The notes: generated by a model not told the origin, from the letters alone. A stretch of 47,661 nt of DNA from Candidatus Moraniibacteriota bacterium (GCA_016182385.1 JACPGV010000005.1:1-47661), one strand, 5' to 3'; shown: positions 8,365 to 17,287, numbered from the stretch's first letter. Translations and numbers: made by a program.

Positions 8365-9511
8365 AAGATTTCTTGACGTCATCATATTGATGTAATGCCT
8401 CCTCATACACTTCTAATGTACGACGAGCAATCGCGTCCCAGCTGTATTGCTGACGCACCCTGTCTTCGGCAAGCTTTCCAAGCGCTTGCACCTCTTCGCT
8501 TCGATTGATAAAATACGCCAATTCTTTTTTCAATCCGTTTATATCTCTATTTTGAAATACCGCTCCCGTATTGGCCACGGCCTCACGGTTTGCCGGTATA
8601 TCACTCACGATAGGCATGAGTCCATGCCCCATCGCTTCCAAAAGAGCCAGCGATAATCCCTCATCTTCAGATGGTTGGACAAAAAGATACGCGTGCGAAA
8701 AAAGCTCTTCGAGCGCCTGTCCGGTCTGCTCTCCGGTAAAAACAATACGACTTCTTCCTCGAGCCAATAACTTGAGAAAAGTTTCGTATTCCTCCGTATG
8801 TGTCGGAGAGCCGACGATGACCAATTTAAAATTGTTGGGCAATCTATTGGTATCCTCAAGCTCATTGAACGCCTTGATAAGATAATGAATACCTTTGTGT
8901 TTGATCAATCGACTCACCGAAAGAATATATTTTCCCGGGCGGACCCCCCATTGTGCCAACGCGTCAGTACTCGATACATGTCCCGTTTCCGCACCATTTG
9001 GTACAAACGAAAATGTCCGACGATATTTCGCTTCCGCGTACTGTTTCAATGTTTCGCTGATAACAATCGTTTTTTCCGGAAGAGTACAGGTAATACGCTC
9101 TGCTAAACGCAAGAAAAGACGAGCAAAAACGTTCCACTTCTGATGAAAATAATCACGACTATGAAACGTGGCAATCACACGAACGCCCGGACGCAATATA
9201 CGTGGCAAAAAAGAAAATATGCTCGGTCCGATAGAGTGATAATGAATCACATCGTAATCCTGAAAAATTGCGTGCACCGTCGCGAACAGCGTATGCGTCA
9301 TCGCGTCAAAATGTTTCGTATGCAGACTCGGCACGTGCACCAACGTAACGCCTTGATATTCTCGAAGCGTTCGATCGGTATAGTGATTACGCGCGTACAC
9401 GTATACTTCCTGTCCCTGCGAAGCAAGACGCGTCGAAAGTTTCTCCACGTGTTTTTCCACGCCGCCTGATAATGCAGGAATTCCTTTTTGTCCGATAAAT
9501 GCGATTTTCAT
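8345..9511 (-). CDS. Family GT4 glycosyltransferase
   Basis: From ATG 9511 (MKIAFIGQKG) the protein has 388 residues and a GT-B fold. The N-terminus with SGGVEKHVEKLS is like the rhamnosyl/glucosyl transferases that carry a DUF1972-type N-terminal domain. The C-terminal half has the nucleotide-sugar motif EDEGLSLALLEAM (E-x7-E) and SVSRLIKHKG at the domain junction. It should add a sugar to a lipid-linked glycan at the inner membrane; donor and acceptor cannot be told from sequence. Three more upstream codons are open, but ATG 9511 begins right at the first beta-strand. It overlaps the Wzz-like gene, so they are probably translationally coupled. Confidence 0.88.
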   Translation of the reverse strand: MKIAFIGQKGIPALSGGVEKHVEKLSTRLASQGQEVYVYARNHYTDRTLREYQGVTLVHVPSLHTKHFDAMTHTLFATVHAIFQDYDVIHYHSIGPSIFSFLPRILRPGVRVIATFHSRDYFHQKWNVFARLFLRLAERITCTLPEKTIVISETLKQYAEAKYRRTFSFVPNGAETGHVSSTDALAQWGVRPGKYILSVSRLIKHKGIHYLIKAFNELEDTNRLPNNFKLVIVGSPTHTEEYETFLKLLARGRSRIVFTGEQTGQALEELFSHAYLFVQPSEDEGLSLALLEAMGHGLMPIVSDIPANREAVANTGAVFQNRDINGLKKELAYFINRSEEVQALGKLAEDRVRQQYSWDAIARRTLEVYEEALHQYDDVKKSYAQRAK

Positions 9512-9559
9512 ATCTCCGCACAATACACAAAAATATTATTCACCAATCACCCCAAATAT

Positions 9560-10522
9560 TTAAAACCCGCGCACGATGGAAGAAAGGTTTCCTAGCGTGT
9601 TACCTTCAAAACGACTTTCATTCACTCCTTGACCAAAGGACAGATTTCCAAACATTTTTGTCCCACCCGTTGTACGAGCGACACGTGCCACGCCATAACG
9701 ATCATTTCCTACAAACGCCGAGCGCTTGAGTTCGATTGTCCCCTGAGCACCATAAGCACTCACCTCAAGACCCTCGCGATGATTATTGCGAAAACCGTTT
9801 TTCTTTCCATATAGAGACGCGCCGTCCAAAACAAGCTTGGCACCACTCCCTTTGTTGTCATTCAAACGATTTCCTTCAAGCCAGGCCTTCGTGCCAGAAG
9901 CAAGATCGATACCATCGCTTCCGTTGCCGACAACATCGCTATTCAGAATCACAATAAAACGTTTCTCAGAAAAAATACCCGCTCGATTATTATTAATGAT
10001 TCTTGTTTTATCGATAAGCACTCGATGTTTCTTGTCACACGAAGCGGAATCAATATGAATACCATCACGATCACTATTTTTAACAACAACATCAAAAACA
10101 TGAGCCTTAGCGCCCTCAAGAACACGCACTCCATGACGACCACCCTTGACGGTTATATGACTCAACACTGTTCCGTGTTTCATCGAAACAGTTGGTTTAT
10201 CATCATTATCAGATTCAATGATCACTTTATCGCGCTTTTCACTATGGCCATACAAGCTCACTTCTTTTGGGAGAGTAATATTTTCCTTATATGTTCCATT
10301 TTTCACGCGTACCTCATCACCGTCATCGGCATTCTTTAATGCTTTAGAAATCGTCTTGTACGGATGAGAAGATGTGCCATCTTCACTACCACTCGCATCT
10401 TTATCAACGTATATAACTCGCGAACCACCAAACACAAAAAGTGGCGTCACGAACAAGACGACCAACACGAGAGCGAAAAAAGCCTCTTTAGAGAGCCAAA
10501 AATTACGATAAAACATACCCAT
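9560..10522 (-). CDS. Secreted or anchored right-handed beta-helix protein
   Basis: A 320-residue protein with one N-terminal hydrophobic segment (about 13-33), either an uncleaved signal or a membrane anchor. The segment IYVDKDASGSEDGTSSHPYK, followed by TISKAL and a GDEVRVKNGTYKENI-type strand, is the usual opening of DUF1565/parallel-beta-helix proteins. About ten short turns with repeated N-x-G and DGI patterns follow (DRDGIHID, NRAGIF, GSDGIDL, REGLEV, DRYGVAR). Such folds bind or cleave polysaccharides, but I see no recognisable lyase site. It is transcribed from its own strong promoter and lies 48 bases upstream of the GT4 gene, so it may be the first gene of that cluster. Confidence 0.8.
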   Translation of the reverse strand: MGMFYRNFWLSKEAFFALVLVVLFVTPLFVFGGSRVIYVDKDASGSEDGTSSHPYKTISKALKNADDGDEVRVKNGTYKENITLPKEVSLYGHSEKRDKVIIESDNDDKPTVSMKHGTVLSHITVKGGRHGVRVLEGAKAHVFDVVVKNSDRDGIHIDSASCDKKHRVLIDKTRIINNNRAGIFSEKRFIVILNSDVVGNGSDGIDLASGTKAWLEGNRLNDNKGSGAKLVLDGASLYGKKNGFRNNHREGLEVSAYGAQGTIELKRSAFVGNDRYGVARVARTTGGTKMFGNLSFGQGVNESRFEGNTLGNLSSIVRGF

Positions 10523-10546
10523 AAAATAATAATTCTTAAACGTTAT

Positions 10547-10575
10547 ATATTATCAAATTTTTTGATTTTTGTCAA
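10547..10575 (-). promoter_or_regulatory. Promoter of the beta-helix gene
   Basis: Read on the minus strand, TTGACA (10570-10575) is followed after 17 bases by TAATAT (10547-10552). Start of transcription would be near 10540, about 18 bases before the ATG. The -35 box overlaps that of the divergent acyl-CoA synthetase promoter. Confidence 0.75.
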
Positions 10576-10597
10576 TACCCGAATTATGAGGTACAAT
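10569..10597 (+). promoter_or_regulatory. Promoter of the acyl-CoA synthetase gene
   Basis: TTGTCA (10569-10574), a 17-base spacer and TACAAT (10592-10597) lie 34 bases upstream of the ATG at 10632. The -35 box shares five bases with the oppositely directed promoter at 10547-10575. Confidence 0.75.
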
Positions 10598-10631
10598 AAA
10601 GGGTGTTTTATCCCCTCTAAATAACTTTTTT

Positions 10632-12737
10632 ATGCATTTAGAAGCTCTTTTTTCGCCTCGTTCCATCGCCGTCATCGGCGCCTCAACAAAGCAAGGAAGT
10701 GTCGGTTTCACCCTGACCGAAAATCTCCTCCAAAATGGATTTTCTGGAAAAATCTATCCCGTGAATCCAAAAACAGCTACCCTTTTTGAGCTTCCGTGTT
10801 TTCCGAATATTGCCGCTATCGAAGAAGAAATCGATTTGGCAATCATTATCGTTCCCGCCGCCATTGTACCGGTTGTTTTGCGCGAAGTGGGAGAAAAAAA
10901 GGTTCCTGCCGCTATTATTATTTCAGCCGGATTCAAAGAAACGGGTGCGGAGGGCAAAGCGCTCGAAGATGAAGTAATCACTCTCGCCAAAAAATACCAT
11001 ATCGCTCTCCTTGGTCCGAATTGTCTTGGTTTTCTTCATCCCAAAAAAGGACTCAACGCCTCTTTTGCCAAACAAATGCCAAAGGACGGTTCTATCGCTT
11101 TTTTTTCGCAGAGTGGCGCTCTCTGCACTGCCCTCCTCGACCTTACCAAAGAAAGTCTCGGCTTCTCGCATTTCATTAGCATCGGCAACAAGGCACTCCT
11201 CGATGAAAATACTCTTCTCCGTTTTCTCGCGCAAGAAAAAGAAGTAGAAACAATTGCTTTTTATACCGAAGGACTTTCCTCGGGCGAACAATTAATCGAA
11301 ACAGGTCGATCTATTCTTGCTCGCGCCGAAGCAAAACCAATCATCGCTCTAAAATCAGGAACAACAGAAGCTGGGAGTCAGGCTTCCAGTTCTCATACCG
11401 GAGCTTTGGCTGGAAGCGAACGAGCCTACCAAGGTCTCTTTCAACAAGCACGCATCTTGAGAGCTGATTCTCTCGAAAAACTTCTTGATTTTTTGAATAT
11501 TTTTTCGCACAACCCGCTCGCGCAAGGAAATCGCCTCGCTATTATCACCAATGCCGGTGGATTGGGAGTTCTCGCTACCGATACCGCGATCAAAAATAAT
11601 CTCGAACTTGCCACCCTCTCTCCCGAAACAACCGAAAGGCTCACCGCCCTTCTCCCGCCGGCCGGAAGCGTGCGCAATCCGATTGACGTGCTCGGAGACG
11701 CGCTCGCCGATCGCTATCGCATGAGTATCGATCTGGTGGCACAAGATGAGCGAGTTGATATGCTCTTGGTCATTGTCACTCCCCAAACTATGACGGAAGC
11801 GCAAAAAACAGCTGAGGCAATTATCGATGTCAAAAAACGCTCCGGCAAACCGGTGGCAGCCGTTTTCGCCGGTCATGATTCACTGTTTGATGGAATTGAT
11901 CTTTTGAAAAAGAATAATGTTTCCGTATTTTCCTATCCTGAGGCGGCCGTATCCGCTCTTGCTGGACTCCATACTATCAATACGTGGCGCAAAGAAATAG
12001 AGGCGACACCTTTTTCCTTTTCCGAAAGAGATCAACAAAAAACACGTCTTCTTTTTGAGACCGTCCGAAAAGAACAAAGAACTATGTTCAAAGAAACAGA
12101 AGCGCTCTCCGTATTACATCATTACGGATTTCCTCTTCTTCGCACTATGGTCGTACAAAACGCTACCGAAGCAAAACAAACCATCGATTCTTTCAATTGT
12201 CCCGTCGCCCTAAAAATTATCTCTCCCGACATCATACACAAATCTGACGCGCATGGCGTTCTTCTTGATATTGAACCAAAAAACATCGAAAGTGCCTACG
12301 AAACTCTCTTAAAAAATGTTTCCGAAAAAGTCCCCCTCGCCCGTATCGAAGGAGCTCTCGTTGTGGAAATGGCAAAAAAAGGCGGGCAAGAGATACTTCT
12401 TGGTCTTAAAAAAGAACCTGGGCTCGGCACAGCCGTCCTTGTCGGTCTCGGAGGTATTTTTACGGAAATATTCCAAGATGTCTCCCTTCGTTTTGCTCCT
12501 CTCACGAAAGAAGACGCGCGTGAAATGCTTACCGAACTCAAAGGGTATCCTCTTCTTTCCGGCGCACGTGGCCAAAAATCAATCAACATAGACAAGCTTG
12601 TGGATATGATTGGTCGCCTTTCTCAACTAGCTATGGATTTCCCCGATATCGCCGAACTAGATATCAATCCCTTACTCGTATTTCCTGATGAAGAAGATTT
12701 TCTCGTCCTTGATGCCCGCATCCACTTGGAAAAATAA
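10632..12737 (+). CDS. ADP-forming acyl-CoA (acetyl-CoA) synthetase, fused subunits
   Basis: The 701-residue enzyme converts acyl-CoA, ADP and phosphate to the free acid, CoA and ATP, a substrate-level phosphorylation step in fermentation. Order: CoA-binding Rossmann domain (about 1-125, RSIAVIGAS), two succinyl-CoA-synthetase-like ligase domains with the phosphohistidine motif SSHTGALAGS (His255), then an ATP-grasp domain from about 475 to the end (beta-subunit part, with ALKIISPDIIHKSDAHGV). Alpha and beta parts are fused in one chain as in many archaea and fermentative bacteria. It is a single plus-strand gene with its own promoter, ending 9 bases from the convergent glycosyltransferase. 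Related fused proteins include the protein acetyltransferase Pat/YfiQ, but I see no C-terminal GNAT domain, so the synthetase call stands; acyl specificity is open. Confidence 0.9.
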   Translation: MHLEALFSPRSIAVIGASTKQGSVGFTLTENLLQNGFSGKIYPVNPKTATLFELPCFPNIAAIEEEIDLAIIIVPAAIVPVVLREVGEKKVPAAIIISAGFKETGAEGKALEDEVITLAKKYHIALLGPNCLGFLHPKKGLNASFAKQMPKDGSIAFFSQSGALCTALLDLTKESLGFSHFISIGNKALLDENTLLRFLAQEKEVETIAFYTEGLSSGEQLIETGRSILARAEAKPIIALKSGTTEAGSQASSSHTGALAGSERAYQGLFQQARILRADSLEKLLDFLNIFSHNPLAQGNRLAIITNAGGLGVLATDTAIKNNLELATLSPETTERLTALLPPAGSVRNPIDVLGDALADRYRMSIDLVAQDERVDMLLVIVTPQTMTEAQKTAEAIIDVKKRSGKPVAAVFAGHDSLFDGIDLLKKNNVSVFSYPEAAVSALAGLHTINTWRKEIEATPFSFSERDQQKTRLLFETVRKEQRTMFKETEALSVLHHYGFPLLRTMVVQNATEAKQTIDSFNCPVALKIISPDIIHKSDAHGVLLDIEPKNIESAYETLLKNVSEKVPLARIEGALVVEMAKKGGQEILLGLKKEPGLGTAVLVGLGGIFTEIFQDVSLRFAPLTKEDAREMLTELKGYPLLSGARGQKSINIDKLVDMIGRLSQLAMDFPDIAELDINPLLVFPDEEDFLVLDARIHLEK

Positions 12738-12746
12738 TCCAAGATC

Positions 12747-13931
12747 TTACTCGTCTTTTTTATGGATGAGCGACTGACATAACCGTTCAAAGGTTTTATT
12801 GAATTGCTCTTCTCCAAAACGTTCATATGCGAAACGTTGTATTTCCTGATAAGAAAACACTTGCTCTTTTGCAAAAAACTTTTTTAATACTTGTTGTAAA
12901 TCACTTTTCTTTTCTACCAATATTCCATTTTTTCCATTTTCAATAATCTCCGTCAATGCTCCTTTTCGAAAACCAAAAAATGGTTTCCCATCGGCAATGG
13001 CTTCCAAAGCAATAAGACCGAATGTTTCAGGTAAAGAAGAGGCACTTACCACGCATGACGCCCGGTGGAGCAACAGAAGAAGTTCCTGTTTTGTTTTCTT
13101 TTCTATAACAGTTACATACGAACTTTTTCGTAAAACAAAATTATTTTCCGTCACCCCCACTATAAGAAGAGGGATCTGCAAAGTATCAAAGATATCCACC
13201 AAATCATTCACTCCCTTTTCTTCACTTATACTTCCAAAATACATGGCGTATGACAATGGTACCGTTTCGTTGTTTAGCATCACTGGTTTGATACCGGAAA
13301 TAAAATGCGGAATTACAACTATTTTTTCTCGTGGCATTCCCGCACCAACAAGAACATCTTGCACAAAACGACTAGGAGCAATAAAAAAATCAATATTGCC
13401 ATAAAAGTTAAACCACTTATTCCAATATGTTTTTACCACCAAGAGCAACCTCTTTCCAAAACTGTATTTCGACATAAAAAGAAATTTCCAGTATCGTTTC
13501 CCGATTTCCGGATAATAAGCATCTTTGTCAGGAGAAATAAGATTATAATCATGAACCGTCATAATGATCGGGATATGACGATCACGTATCGGACCAAGAA
13601 TGGATGGTGATAATTGATGATAAATATTATGCATATGTACAATATCCGGTTGCCATTCTCCAAGCAAAGATTTCATTTTAGAGCGAGCCTCAAAAGACCA
13701 AAATAATCGTCCCACACCCATAAGACGTTGCCACGCATTGGCATCAGAGGAGTGATATCCGACATAACTTGGAAAAAACTTATCAAATATCGATTGCTGA
13801 TTGCTTGGATGTTTCATGGAAAACACTTCTACTTCATGCCCATGACGACGAAGCATGTCGATAACATCAAGAAAATGCCGTTCTGCGCCGCGTCGTTCAT
13901 GAAAAAACTTATTTATTTCCAATATTTTCAT
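12747..13931 (-). CDS. Family GT4 glycosyltransferase
   Basis: A 394-residue GT-B glycosyltransferase. The N-terminus MKILEINKFFHERRGAERH is the acceptor domain opening seen in many GT4 enzymes, VHMHNIYHQL marks the conserved segment near residue 97, and SSLPETFGLIALEAIADGKP supplies the E-x7-E nucleotide-sugar motif. It starts inside the last codon of the upstream O-antigen-ligase-type gene (4-base ATGA overlap), so the two are translationally coupled and likely act on the same glycan. Donor and linkage cannot be deduced. AT content is clearly higher than in the nearby exported-protein genes. Confidence 0.88.
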   Translation of the reverse strand: MKILEINKFFHERRGAERHFLDVIDMLRRHGHEVEVFSMKHPSNQQSIFDKFFPSYVGYHSSDANAWQRLMGVGRLFWSFEARSKMKSLLGEWQPDIVHMHNIYHQLSPSILGPIRDRHIPIIMTVHDYNLISPDKDAYYPEIGKRYWKFLFMSKYSFGKRLLLVVKTYWNKWFNFYGNIDFFIAPSRFVQDVLVGAGMPREKIVVIPHFISGIKPVMLNNETVPLSYAMYFGSISEEKGVNDLVDIFDTLQIPLLIVGVTENNFVLRKSSYVTVIEKKTKQELLLLLHRASCVVSASSLPETFGLIALEAIADGKPFFGFRKGALTEIIENGKNGILVEKKSDLQQVLKKFFAKEQVFSYQEIQRFAYERFGEEQFNKTFERLCQSLIHKKDE

Positions 13932-15421
13932 ACGATCAATGTGCTTTGCGGTTTATCATTCTTTTGTCCTTCATATTTTGCTATCAACAATATACTTTTT
14001 GTCATGCCCAATACGGACCAAAAGAAAATACTCATCAAATTTGTTTCCAAGTACGGTTGCGCCAAAAACACTACAAAAAAATACACACTCAACGTCAAAC
14101 AAATATTTCTCATCCCCACCATAAAAGATCCTTGAGCCATCAAACGAAAAAGTTTATACCAAAGAACAAAAACTCCCAAGGCAAATGCGAAGAATCCAAC
14201 ACAGCCCATCTGCACCAAAAGCGCAAGCCAAGAATTATGAATATTCCGTACTTCAACAAAATCACGATACGTGCCGGATTCTACCGGAATATGAAGACCA
14301 AGCCCTGTTCCAAAAAGAAGTTTTCCTTGAATACTGTCCATGGCACTTTTCCACGTCGAACCACGCCAAGAAATACTTTCATCACCGGTATTGCCAATAG
14401 AAATAATCCGCTCCACCACGACAAAACGCATATCGTTAACAGTACGACTAAGTGATTGTGTCGGAAACAGTGTCGCCAGAAAAAGAGCTGCCGTCAAAAA
14501 AAGACCAACGCAACCAAAAATAACCCCCGTCATTCGCAACGCCGTTGCCCGATGAAAATGATCAAAAAGAAATAAGAAAGCAAATCCCAAGGAAAAAACC
14601 ATGCCAATCCACATATGTCGCATCAATGAAACTACGGTACCAATACCAAAAAAAAGAAACGTTATTAAAAAAAGAACAAAATACTTGCCCGATGACCAAA
14701 AACGCGCGGTAACAAAAAGAGAGAGAAACGCCAAAGAAAAATAGAACGCGTGTGGAAAAGCAAGAAATCGTACTCCCTCGGTGGAAAGCGGCGTATACTC
14801 CGTCCATAACCCCTCGCCTCGAACAAAACCAATAATCAAAAATACTATACCTATCATTGAGGCCGCGAAAAAATATTTCAAAAATACTACTATATTCTCT
14901 TTTGTATTCAAGAATATCGGAAATATAAATATAAATAACCCATAAAAAACATAATTTTTCCACGTACTAAAAGCAGTTGCAACTGACTGCTCTCCAAAAC
15001 CAAAAAAACTCGTCAAAAAATAGAGCGTCGTAAGAATAAAAAAGAAAATAAAAATATATTGATCAAAAGAACTTTTGGAAAGAATATTTTTGAATTTTCC
15101 TGATAAAAAGAAAAAAAGAATATGTGTATATATCCCTGTTATGATAATATCAATCGGATAAATTTTTATGATATCACGACCAAATTGAAATCCTTCAAGA
15201 GTGAAAAAGCGTTCAAACAATATAGTAAGCACAACTACAGCAAAAATACCGGCTCGCGGTCGAAATAATGAAAGAAAAAACATCGATACATATACCGGTA
15301 TTGCGATGTACCACGGCGTCAAACCGAATATTTGACGCGTCAAAAAAACAATAACAAAGCACGCTATTATCAATATTATTGTTTTTCCATCTAAAGAAAT
15401 TTTTTCAAAAACGTTTTTCAT
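13928..15421 (-). CDS. O-antigen ligase / Wzy-type polymerase family membrane protein
   Basis: A 497-residue polytopic protein with roughly 11-12 hydrophobic helices. After the long extracytoplasmic loop containing SWRGSTWKSAMD and LLFGTGLGLHIP comes RNIHNSWLALLVQMG, the H-N-x-[WY]-L motif typical of the O-antigen ligase (WaaL) and Wzy_C superfamily. These enzymes polymerise lipid-linked repeat units or ligate a glycan to its acceptor outside the membrane. In an organism probably lacking lipopolysaccharide, polymerisation or transfer of a surface glycan is more likely than lipid A ligation. It is upstream of and coupled to the GT4 gene. Confidence 0.82.
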   Translation of the reverse strand: MKNVFEKISLDGKTIILIIACFVIVFLTRQIFGLTPWYIAIPVYVSMFFLSLFRPRAGIFAVVVLTILFERFFTLEGFQFGRDIIKIYPIDIIITGIYTHILFFFLSGKFKNILSKSSFDQYIFIFFFILTTLYFLTSFFGFGEQSVATAFSTWKNYVFYGLFIFIFPIFLNTKENIVVFLKYFFAASMIGIVFLIIGFVRGEGLWTEYTPLSTEGVRFLAFPHAFYFSLAFLSLFVTARFWSSGKYFVLFLITFLFFGIGTVVSLMRHMWIGMVFSLGFAFLFLFDHFHRATALRMTGVIFGCVGLFLTAALFLATLFPTQSLSRTVNDMRFVVVERIISIGNTGDESISWRGSTWKSAMDSIQGKLLFGTGLGLHIPVESGTYRDFVEVRNIHNSWLALLVQMGCVGFFAFALGVFVLWYKLFRLMAQGSFMVGMRNICLTLSVYFFVVFLAQPYLETNLMSIFFWSVLGMTKSILLIAKYEGQKNDKPQSTLIV

Positions 15422-15465
15422 ATATGATTACTCTATCGCTACCCTCAAAATTCTTCCCTCTCAAT

Positions 15466-15474
15466 AGTATACCA
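15466..15474 (-). promoter_or_regulatory. Possible extended -10 promoter for the O-antigen-ligase gene
   Basis: On the minus strand TGG immediately followed by TATACT (plus 15466-15471) forms an extended -10 box about 45 bases upstream of the ATG. No good -35 box is visible. It sits just after the terminator of the preceding lipoprotein gene, where a new promoter would be needed. Confidence 0.4.
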
Positions 15475-15485
15475 TCTCAAAAGAT

Positions 15486-15522
15486 AAAAAATGCGGGCTC
15501 CTGAAAATACAAGAACCCGCAT
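15486..15522 (-). terminator. Intrinsic terminator of the lipoprotein gene
   Basis: On the minus strand a 10-base-pair stem (ATGCGGGTTC with GAGCCCGCAT, one G-U pair, 12-base loop) is followed by six T. It lies just after the stop of the 15541-16440 gene. Confidence 0.85.
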
Positions 15523-15540
15523 GCAGCCTACCCCCGCGTG

Positions 15541-16440
15541 CTACGTCTCTTTTTTGAGACACCGGAAGGCCATTCCGGCATTAAGAGCCGCCTGATACTG
15601 CGCGGCGATCACCCGGGCAATCATACCCTGGTAGCCGCGACGAAGCTCGGATTCTTCATCCCAACCCTTGCCGGAGGCGTTGGCCGCGATAAAAATATCC
15701 TGTGCCACGCCCATCGCGACGCCGAACCAGCTCGGCGGAATCGAAACCCCGAACGAACCGTTGGCAACGAGTTTCTCGGAAAAACTGAGTTCCGGATTCT
15801 CGCGCGACACTAGTCGCACTGCTTGTTCGGCAAGCGGCGTCCGCTGATCAACAATGCCTTTCACGCGCACCATCGACCATGCATTGAAGGTTGCAAAGAG
15901 TCCGTTTTGACTCGTCACCCCGACACCTTTTAGTCTTCGAACCGCCGTTCCACCCGAGAGCACGACCTCCTTGCGGTAGGCCGCGTCAGAGATGAGTTTC
16001 TCCGGCGTTTTCACGCTGATCGGCTCGCCGTACAGGTTGTACAGTTTGCCGTAGCGCGTCGTGGCGATGGCGCCCACTACGGACTCGTCTTGGTTGCCCT
16101 CGACGATGAACGTGAGCCGAAGCGCACACTGGGCGTACCCAGCATAGATCGCTTGAACCGGATACTCCCGGCCGGACTTCTCCCCGTACGCGACCGCGTT
16201 GTAGCGAACGCGGAGCGGGTGAAATTCGGCAAAGAGGTCCGCCGGAAAGTTCGCGAGGTGCGCCGTGAAGCGTCCTTCGCTCACCTCCTTCGTCCACTGA
16301 ACACCGACGAAATTGATCGGGTCGATGGACACCTCCTTCTTCGCTTCGCCGTCACCGGTTGAGAGCGCCACGGTGTTGCCACCGAGCGTCCCACAACCGG
16401 CAAGCAGTCCTACGAATAGCAAAACAATCAAAGTGCGCAT
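15541..16440 (-). CDS. Predicted lipoprotein of unknown function
   Basis: The start at 16440 is fixed by a perfect AAGGAGG six bases upstream and by the signal MRTLIVLLFVGLLAGC, a lipobox with Cys16; the frame is open farther upstream, but that part covers the promoter. The mature part of about 284 residues is soluble, with two later cysteines, and includes a conserved-looking stretch with GRFTAHLANFPADLFAEFHP. I do not recognise a family. GC content is visibly higher than in the flanking polysaccharide genes. The gene is alone between its own consensus promoter and a terminator, with a leader of about 125 bases. Likely a surface lipoprotein expressed at a high level. Confidence 0.8.
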   Translation of the reverse strand: MRTLIVLLFVGLLAGCGTLGGNTVALSTGDGEAKKEVSIDPINFVGVQWTKEVSEGRFTAHLANFPADLFAEFHPLRVRYNAVAYGEKSGREYPVQAIYAGYAQCALRLTFIVEGNQDESVVGAIATTRYGKLYNLYGEPISVKTPEKLISDAAYRKEVVLSGGTAVRRLKGVGVTSQNGLFATFNAWSMVRVKGIVDQRTPLAEQAVRLVSRENPELSFSEKLVANGSFGVSIPPSWFGVAMGVAQDIFIAANASGKGWDEESELRRGYQGMIARVIAAQYQAALNAGMAFRCLKKET

Positions 16441-16572
16441 GGCACCCTCCTTATGGAAGTTGAAAAAAGTACTCTTCGATACCGTTTCGGCATCGCGGGC
16501 AGAAACACGGATCACCGCCTTTCCGCCCGTCATACCAAAACATCGTTTCAAAAATATGTACGGTAACTTTAC

Positions 16573-16601
16573 ATTATACTCCTTTTTTCGCCTTTTGTCA
16601 A
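16573..16601 (-). promoter_or_regulatory. Consensus promoter of the lipoprotein gene
   Basis: On the minus strand TTGACA (16596-16601), 17 bases, TATAAT (16573-16578): a perfect sigma-70 consensus promoter. Transcription would start near 16566, giving a leader of about 125 bases before the ATG at 16440. Confidence 0.85.
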
Positions 16602-16644
16602 TGATGTTGGCATTCTTTTGGCTCATTCAAAGCATTTTTATAAA

Positions 16645-16679
16645 AAAGAACGCCCCGCTTTCCATTTGGATCGCGGGGC
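16645..16679 (-). terminator. Intrinsic terminator of the 127-residue exported protein gene
   Basis: The arms GCCCCGC (16652-16658) and GCGGGGC (16673-16679) form a stem which, on the minus strand, is followed by GTTCTTTTTTAT. It lies 30 bases after the stop at 16709. Confidence 0.8.
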
Positions 16680-16708
16680 TTGGGTTGTGGCGGGTTTCGG
16701 CGCTGAAG

Positions 16709-17092
16709 TTACTTCACTTCCAGCGCGCAGCCGGCCTTAGACTTCTTGCATTCCTGCGTCACCCCCACCATTTCGTAGGAGTTGTTCGTCGGCGTGATGA
16801 GAAGCCACTTTCCGGCTTCGTCTCGAAGCTGGAAGCGGCCGCCGTTCTTGGCGACATCCTCCAGAACCCCTTTGCCGGCTTCCATCTTGGCCTGATGGAT
16901 GAAGCCATCCTTCACGCCCTGCCCACGGAAGTGGACAAGGGATGAGGCCGGAATACCGGTGACGGTGATGACGACATTGCCGCCGTCGCGGGCAGCGGAG
17001 ATGCTGCCGCCCTTCACATCGAAGACCTCCGCTTGGGCCAGGCCGGCGAACAGGAACGAAACGATCAAAAGAAATGAACTGAATTTGCGCAT
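16709..17092 (-). CDS. Small exported protein of unknown function
   Basis: Start at ATG 17092 is supported by AAAGGAGG seven bases upstream; nine more codons are open but are Arg/Lys-rich and carry that binding site. The 127-residue product begins with a clear signal peptide (MRKFSSFLLIVSFLFAGLAQA, cleavage after AQA), leaving about 106 residues that look all-beta and end with two cysteines (QECKKSKAGCALEVK) that could form a disulfide. I recognise no family. Like its neighbours it is a single gene with its own promoter, a leader with a hairpin and a terminator, and is GC-rich compared with the rest of the window. Confidence 0.75.
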   Translation of the reverse strand: MRKFSSFLLIVSFLFAGLAQAEVFDVKGGSISAARDGGNVVITVTGIPASSLVHFRGQGVKDGFIHQAKMEAGKGVLEDVAKNGGRFQLRDEAGKWLLITPTNNSYEMVGVTQECKKSKAGCALEVK

Positions 17093-17152
17093 TTTTTTCC
17101 TCCTTTGAGAAAAGCGCATTCGAATGCCGTTGATATTATCGCGGGCGCCAAA

Positions 17153-17170
17153 TCCTTAATTTCTTAAGGA
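17153..17170 (-). promoter_or_regulatory. Hairpin at the start of the exported-protein leader
   Basis: The arms TCCTTAA (17153-17159) and TTAAGGA (17164-17170) around TTTC would form at or near the 5' end of the mRNA for the 127-residue protein, which should start near 17170. A 5' hairpin like this can protect mRNA from decay; an operator for a dimeric regulator is also possible. Confidence 0.45.
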
Positions 17171-17176
17171 CTTTTC

Positions 17177-17205
17177 ATCCTACACCAAATCTTCATTTCT
17201 GTCAA
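17177..17205 (-). promoter_or_regulatory. Promoter of the 127-residue exported protein
   Basis: On the minus strand TTGACA (17200-17205), 17 bases, TAGGAT (17177-17182). The remaining DNA from 17093 to 17404 holds only this promoter, the leader hairpin, and the terminator of the next gene upstream. Confidence 0.8.
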
Positions 17206-17241
17206 TATCTAAAAAATAGCTTTAAAAAAAGGAATTATTAT

Positions 17242-17287
17242 AAAAAAGCGAAAGGGACGTTCGGCGCGATGGCACGAAACGTCCCTT
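17242..17287 (-). terminator. Intrinsic terminator of the LysM/beta-rich protein gene
   Basis: The arms AAGGGACGTT (17252-17261) and AACGTCCCTT (17278-17287) form a perfect 10-base-pair stem. On the minus strand it is followed by TCGCTTTTTTATAA. It lies about 118 bases beyond the stop at 17405, leaving a long 3' untranslated region. Confidence 0.75.
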
